Assembly: GCA_002433075.1 (NCBI GenBank)
Contig: DJHM01000032.1
Coordinates: 1 to 18,746 of the forward strand
Source: Latescibacteria bacterium UBA6620
GTDB taxonomy: Bacteria > Latescibacterota > UBA2968
Direction of reading: 5' to 3'
Length of the DNA stretch: 18,746 bases
In this document: positions 15,679 to 18,746 of the stretch, piece by piece
Numbering within the stretch: position 1 is the stretch's first letter
How the letters are laid out: the number at the start of each line of letters is the position of its first letter
Position numbers and translations under genes: made by a program
The notes under the pieces: model-generated
The model's input: only the letters and a program-made list of their open reading frames with translations
Database searches by the model: none
Told to the model about the DNA's origin: nothing

Positions 15679-15726
15679 TTTCACAAGGATCGCTGCACGT
15701 ATTTCACTCCGCAAACCGTCCCTCAC

Positions 15727-15757
15727 TTGTGGATTACCCGGGCAGACGGTATATACT
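15727..15757 (+). promoter_or_regulatory. Candidate promoter of sucC
   Basis: TTGTGG (15727-15732, 3 of 6) is followed by 17 nt and TATATA (15750-15755), with an overlapping better -10, TATACT (15752-15757, 5 of 6), at a 19-nt spacing. A start near 15764 would leave a leader of about 48 nt before sucC. The -35 is weak, so the call is tentative. Confidence 0.4.
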
Positions 15758-15811
15758 GACAACTGATTAGCAGACAGGATGGCCGCAGTAGGTCATAGCC
15801 AGGAGAAATCG

Positions 15812-16975
15812 ATGAAAATCCACGAATTCCAGGCCAAGGAAATCCTTCAAAAATTCGGTGTTCCGGTACCTTCCGGGAAAGTCGCCACGTCTCCCTCCGA
15901 TGCGCGATCGGCTGCGGAAGAGCTCGGTGGAAAGGTCGTGGTAAAGGCTCAGATTCACGCAGGCGGACGAGGGAAGGGCGGAGGCGTCAAGCTTGCGGGC
16001 GACGCAGGAGAGGCCGAACAACACGCAAGCGATATTCTCGGGATGCAACTCGTCACGCATCAGACGGGGCCTGAGGGACAAAAAGTGAAGCAGGTCCTGA
16101 TCGAGGAGGCGACGGACATTGATCGCGAACTGTATCTGGGCATCGTCCTTGATAGAGCCACCTCCAAGCTCGTTGTAATGGCCTCCCAGGCAGGTGGAAT
16201 GGACATCGAGCAGGTCGCTGCCGAAACGCCCGAAAAGATTCTCAAAGAGACAATCGATCCTGCGGTCGGTCTGCAGCCGTTTCAGGCCCGAAGGCTGGCT
16301 TTCGGCATGGGCCTCGAAGGGGACGCCTTCAAGGAGGGCGGCCGACTGATTATGGCCCTCGCCAAAGCTTTCGAGGCAACCGACAGCAGTCTGTTCGAGA
16401 TCAACCCCCTCGTGGTTACCGGGGACAATCACCTGATCGCCCTCGACGCCAAAATCAATTTCGACGACAACGCCCTCTACCTGCACAAGGATCTTCAGGA
16501 ACTCAGAGACCTGGACGAAGAGGCCGCCCTCGAGGTGGAAGCATCCAAGTACGAGCTCAACTACATTAAACTCGATGGCGAAGTCGGGTGTATGGTCAAC
16601 GGTGCCGGACTCGCGATGGCCACGATGGACATCATCCAGTACGCAGGCTCCTCACCCGCAAATTTCCTCGATGTCGGAGGGGGCACGAACGTAGAACGTG
16701 TCCGAAACGCCTTCAGAATCCTTATCTCGGACGAGGACGTGAAAGCGGTGTTCATCAACATCTTCGGGGGGATCGTGAGATGCGATCGAGTTGCTCAGGG
16801 CGTCGTGGAGGCCCTCGGCGACCTCGAAGTCAACGTCCCGATCATCATCCGGCTCCAGGGGACGAATGCCCCCGAGGGAGCGACCATCCTCAAAGAGTCC
16901 GGGCTTGAATTCACCGTTGCGATGGAACTGAAAGAGGCCGCGGGGGCCGTCGTCGAGGCAGTGAAAGCGGCCTGA
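15812..16975 (+). CDS. sucC: Succinate-CoA ligase (ADP/GDP-forming), beta subunit
   Basis: 387 residues; E. coli SucC has 388. With the alpha subunit SucD it converts succinyl-CoA to succinate while making ATP or GTP in the TCA cycle. The ATP-grasp domain fills about residues 1-240, with HAGGRGKGGGVK (about 50-61) and FEINPLVV (Mg-binding Glu/Asn). The CoA-ligase domain follows, with NGAGLAMATMD, FLDVGGGT, INIFGGIVRCD and RLQGTNAPEG. ATG 15812 has AGGAG (15801-15805) 6 nt upstream; the upstream in-frame start at 15779 lacks one. sucD normally follows sucC directly, but here a strong terminator and dnaK come next, so sucD must lie elsewhere. Nothing in the protein looks degraded. Confidence 0.97.
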   Translation: MKIHEFQAKEILQKFGVPVPSGKVATSPSDARSAAEELGGKVVVKAQIHAGGRGKGGGVKLAGDAGEAEQHASDILGMQLVTHQTGPEGQKVKQVLIEEATDIDRELYLGIVLDRATSKLVVMASQAGGMDIEQVAAETPEKILKETIDPAVGLQPFQARRLAFGMGLEGDAFKEGGRLIMALAKAFEATDSSLFEINPLVVTGDNHLIALDAKINFDDNALYLHKDLQELRDLDEEAALEVEASKYELNYIKLDGEVGCMVNGAGLAMATMDIIQYAGSSPANFLDVGGGTNVERVRNAFRILISDEDVKAVFINIFGGIVRCDRVAQGVVEALGDLEVNVPIIIRLQGTNAPEGATILKESGLEFTVAMELKEAAGAVVEAVKAA

Positions 16976-17000
16976 GCTTCGTACAAGAGACCAACTTGGG

Positions 17001-17036
17001 AGCGGGGTCTGTGAGATCAGACCCCGCTTCTTTATT
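17001..17036 (+). terminator. Intrinsic terminator of sucC
   Basis: AGCGGGGTCTG (17001-17011) pairs perfectly over 11 bp with CAGACCCCGCT (17018-17028). The loop is 6 nt and a T-rich tail TCTTTATT follows. It is 25 nt after the sucC stop, so sucC forms its own transcription unit end without sucD. Confidence 0.93.
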
Positions 17037-17047
17037 CCCAACCATAT

Positions 17048-17088
17048 GCCAAATAGACATATAATATGTCTTATTGGCGCACAGACAT
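17048..17088. promoter_or_regulatory. 31-bp near-palindrome with an extra half-site upstream of dnaK
   Basis: GCCAAATAGACATAT, a central A (17063) and ATATGTCTTATTGGC form a dyad at 17048-17078 with 13 of 15 base pairs matched; the inner 8 bp per side are perfect. The half-site AGACAT recurs as a direct copy at 17083-17088. The dyad contains TATAAT (17060-17065), which could be a -10 box, but no -35 box is placed suitably. There is no CIRCE element (TTAGCACTC inverted repeat), so HrcA control is not indicated. It could be an operator for another regulator, or a weak hairpin. The wider 17040-17150 stretch is markedly AT-rich compared with its surroundings. Confidence 0.5.
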
Positions 17089-17251
17089 TATCGGAGTTTT
17101 CACCAAAAATACCCCTAGTAATCATATTATCAACGAGTTATCGATTCTTCAAGTTCTGGCTCAACGCTTGCTTCTCAGATTCAGGTCTCTTGGTTGCGAG
17201 ACAGTGCTGCCACACGCAACTGGTTCAGAACAATGAAAAACGAAAGGGGCG

Positions 17252-17274
17252 GCCTGAACGTCAGGCGATTGCCT
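17252..17274 (+). promoter_or_regulatory. Two mutually exclusive small hairpins in the dnaK leader
   Basis: GCCTGA (17252-17257) pairs with TCAGGC (17261-17266) over a 3-nt loop. AGGC (17263-17266) can instead pair with GCCT (17271-17274) over a GATT loop. The shared AGGC means only one can form at a time. They sit 10-30 nt ahead of the dnaK ribosome binding site (AGGGAG, 17286-17291). A role in regulation is possible but the stems are short. The rest of the leader (17089-17251) shows only a 6-bp GTTGCG/CGCAAC inverted repeat at 17193-17220. Confidence 0.25.
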
Positions 17275-17297
17275 CGACCTATCGAAGGGAGCAAGAA

Positions 17298-18746
17298 ATG
17301 TCAAAAGTGATCGGGATCGACCTCGGCACGACGAACTCGTGCGTCGCAGTAATGGAAGGTGGCGATCCTGTCGTGATTCCCAACAGCGAAGGTGACCGAA
17401 CGACCCCCTCCGTCGTCGCATTTTCGTCCGATAGTGAGCGGCTTATCGGGCAGGTCGCCAAACGACAGGCTGTAACGAACCCACAGAATACGGTCTTTTC
17501 GATCAAGCGGTTTATGGGTCGGCGCCACGACGAAGTCTCGTCTGAAATCAAGGAAGTCCCCTACGCTGTCGAAAGCGGAACAGGCAACCTGGCCTCGGTC
17601 AAACTTGTAGATAAGTCCTACACGCCTCCTGAAATCTCGGCGATGGTTCTTCAGAAGATGAAGCAAACAGCCGAGGACTACCTGGGCGAGAAGATCGAGA
17701 AGGCTGTGGTCACCGTGCCTGCTTACTTCAACGACGCACAGAGGCAGGCTACCAAGGACGCAGGTAAGATCGCGGGCCTCGAAGTCGAGCGCATCGTCAA
17801 TGAACCGACCGCCGCTGCGCTGGCCTACGGTCTCGACAAGAAGTCGGAAGAGAAAATCGCCGTCTATGATCTGGGTGGCGGCACGTTCGACATCTCAATC
17901 CTCGAACTCGGAGACGGCGTGTTCGAAGTCAAGTCGACCAACGGAGACACGCATCTGGGAGGTGACGACCTCGACCAGGCCGTCATCGATTGGCTGGCCG
18001 ACGAATTCCAGTCTCAGAACGGAATGGACCTTCGTCAGGATCCGATGGCGCTGCAGCGACTCAAAGAGGCAGCTGAGAAGGCCAAGTGTGAACTCTCTTC
18101 CTCGATGCAGACCGAAATCAATCTGCCGTTCATCACTGCAGACGCGACCGGGCCCAAGCATATGAACCTGTCACTGACTCGAGCCAAGTTCGAGCAGCTC
18201 GTTGAAGGGCTCATCGAGCGCACGAAGGGACCGTGCGAACAAGCCATCAGAGATGCGGGGCTCTCTGCGTCAGACATCGACGAGGTCATTCTTGTCGGTG
18301 GATCGACGCGAATTCCAAAGGTGCAGGAGCTTGTTCAGAACCTGTTCGGAAGGGAACCACATCGGGGCGTCAATCCCGACGAGGTTGTGGCCATTGGAGC
18401 CGCGATCCAGGCCGGTGTCCTTGCCGGGGACGTCACCGACGTCCTTCTCCTTGACGTGACCCCGCTGTCTCTGGGAATCGAAACGCTTGGCGGGGTAATG
18501 ACGAAGCTCATCGAACGAAACACGACCATTCCGACCAAGAAGACGGAGGTCTTCTCGACCGCCGCCGACAGCCAGACTTCGGTCGAAATCCACGTCCTGC
18601 AGGGCGAGCGGGAGATGTCGGTCGACAACAGAACGATCGGTCGTTTCCATCTCGACGGTATTCCTCCAGCTCCTCGGGGAATGCCGCAGATCGAGGTCAG
18701 CTTCGACCTCGACGCGAACGGGATCCTGAACGTGTCCGCCAAAGAC
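17298..18746 (+). CDS. dnaK: Chaperone protein DnaK (Hsp70), C-terminus beyond the window
   Basis: The first 483 residues are present; full DnaK has about 640. DnaK is the cytoplasmic ATP-driven Hsp70 chaperone working with DnaJ and GrpE. The ATPase domain shows IDLGTTNS (7-14), VVTVPAYFNDAQRQATKDAG (137-156), the phosphate loop VYDLGGGTFDIS (189-200), GDTHLGGDDLD (216-226) and ILVGGSTRIPKVQ (331-343). The linker DVLLLDVTPLSLG is at 381-393. The window then ends inside the beta substrate-binding domain, at SAKD. The segment absent from Gram-positive Hsp70s (about 72-95) is present, supporting a Gram-negative origin. AGGGAG lies 6 nt before the ATG. It is preceded by a terminator and an unusual 258-nt leader; whether dnaJ or grpE follow cannot be seen. 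Confidence 0.98.
   Translation, partial: MSKVIGIDLGTTNSCVAVMEGGDPVVIPNSEGDRTTPSVVAFSSDSERLIGQVAKRQAVTNPQNTVFSIKRFMGRRHDEVSSEIKEVPYAVESGTGNLASVKLVDKSYTPPEISAMVLQKMKQTAEDYLGEKIEKAVVTVPAYFNDAQRQATKDAGKIAGLEVERIVNEPTAAALAYGLDKKSEEKIAVYDLGGGTFDISILELGDGVFEVKSTNGDTHLGGDDLDQAVIDWLADEFQSQNGMDLRQDPMALQRLKEAAEKAKCELSSSMQTEINLPFITADATGPKHMNLSLTRAKFEQLVEGLIERTKGPCEQAIRDAGLSASDIDEVILVGGSTRIPKVQELVQNLFGREPHRGVNPDEVVAIGAAIQAGVLAGDVTDVLLLDVTPLSLGIETLGGVMTKLIERNTTIPTKKTEVFSTAADSQTSVEIHVLQGEREMSVDNRTIGRFHLDGIPPAPRGMPQIEVSFDLDANGILNVSAKD

Noticed and set aside
15767..16486. 239-codon open frame on the minus strand over sucC
   Set aside because: Antisense shadow of sucC, running through its promoter region; no independent evidence.
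17101..17125. Sigma-32-like -10 (CCCCTAGTA near 17112) before dnaK
   Set aside because: No CTTGAA-like -35 box lies 13-17 nt upstream, so the match is probably chance.

Overview
This window reads as ordinary chromosome from a Gram-negative, respiring bacterium with fairly high GC content. Genes are densely packed and short intergenic gaps carry recognisable sigma-70-type promoters and intrinsic terminators. The evidence for a Gram-negative respirer is an exported hexahaem cytochrome c, a Rieske/cytochrome b pair, TCA-cycle genes, and a DnaK that keeps the extra segment typical of Gram-negative homologues. I cannot assign a phylum from the sequence alone. I see no phage, insertion sequence, CRISPR array or defence island.

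Layout, left to right. (1) A tRNA cut by the window edge (1-30, minus strand) with its own promoter. Next comes a leftward operon read moeA, moaC, then a 98-residue membrane/coiled-coil protein; the first two genes belong to molybdenum cofactor synthesis. (2) Divergent from moeA, a short-chain dehydrogenase with its own promoter. Then an RNase G-type ribonuclease, ribosomal proteins L21 and L27, and malate dehydrogenase, ending in a terminator-like hairpin. (3) A tight operon for a bc-type quinol-oxidising complex: Rieske protein, full-length cytochrome b and a membrane-anchored hexahaem cytochrome c. It is followed after 8 nt by a sigma-54-type response regulator. That regulator gene is interrupted by an in-frame TAA and also has a changed Walker A motif. 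(4) A bidirectional terminator, then aconitase on the minus strand, divergent from a LysR-family regulator. An 18-bp imperfect palindrome sits next to a perfect TATAAT between them. (5) Cofactor-independent phosphoglycerate mutase, the succinyl-CoA synthetase beta subunit without sucD beside it, a strong terminator, and the first 483 codons of dnaK behind a 258-nt AT-rich leader with a 31-bp near-palindrome.

The genes work together in central metabolism. Malate dehydrogenase, aconitase and succinyl-CoA synthetase supply TCA steps, and phosphoglycerate mutase a glycolytic step. The Rieske/cytochrome b/hexahaem module probably passes quinol electrons to periplasmic acceptors. Molybdenum cofactor genes fit a respiratory lifestyle with molybdoenzymes. 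The most unusual items are the decaying (or mis-sequenced) sigma-54 activator attached to the respiratory operon, the cytochrome complex with a hexahaem subunit where cytochrome c1 would be expected, and the palindromic region before dnaK. I found no system that I can confidently call undescribed.
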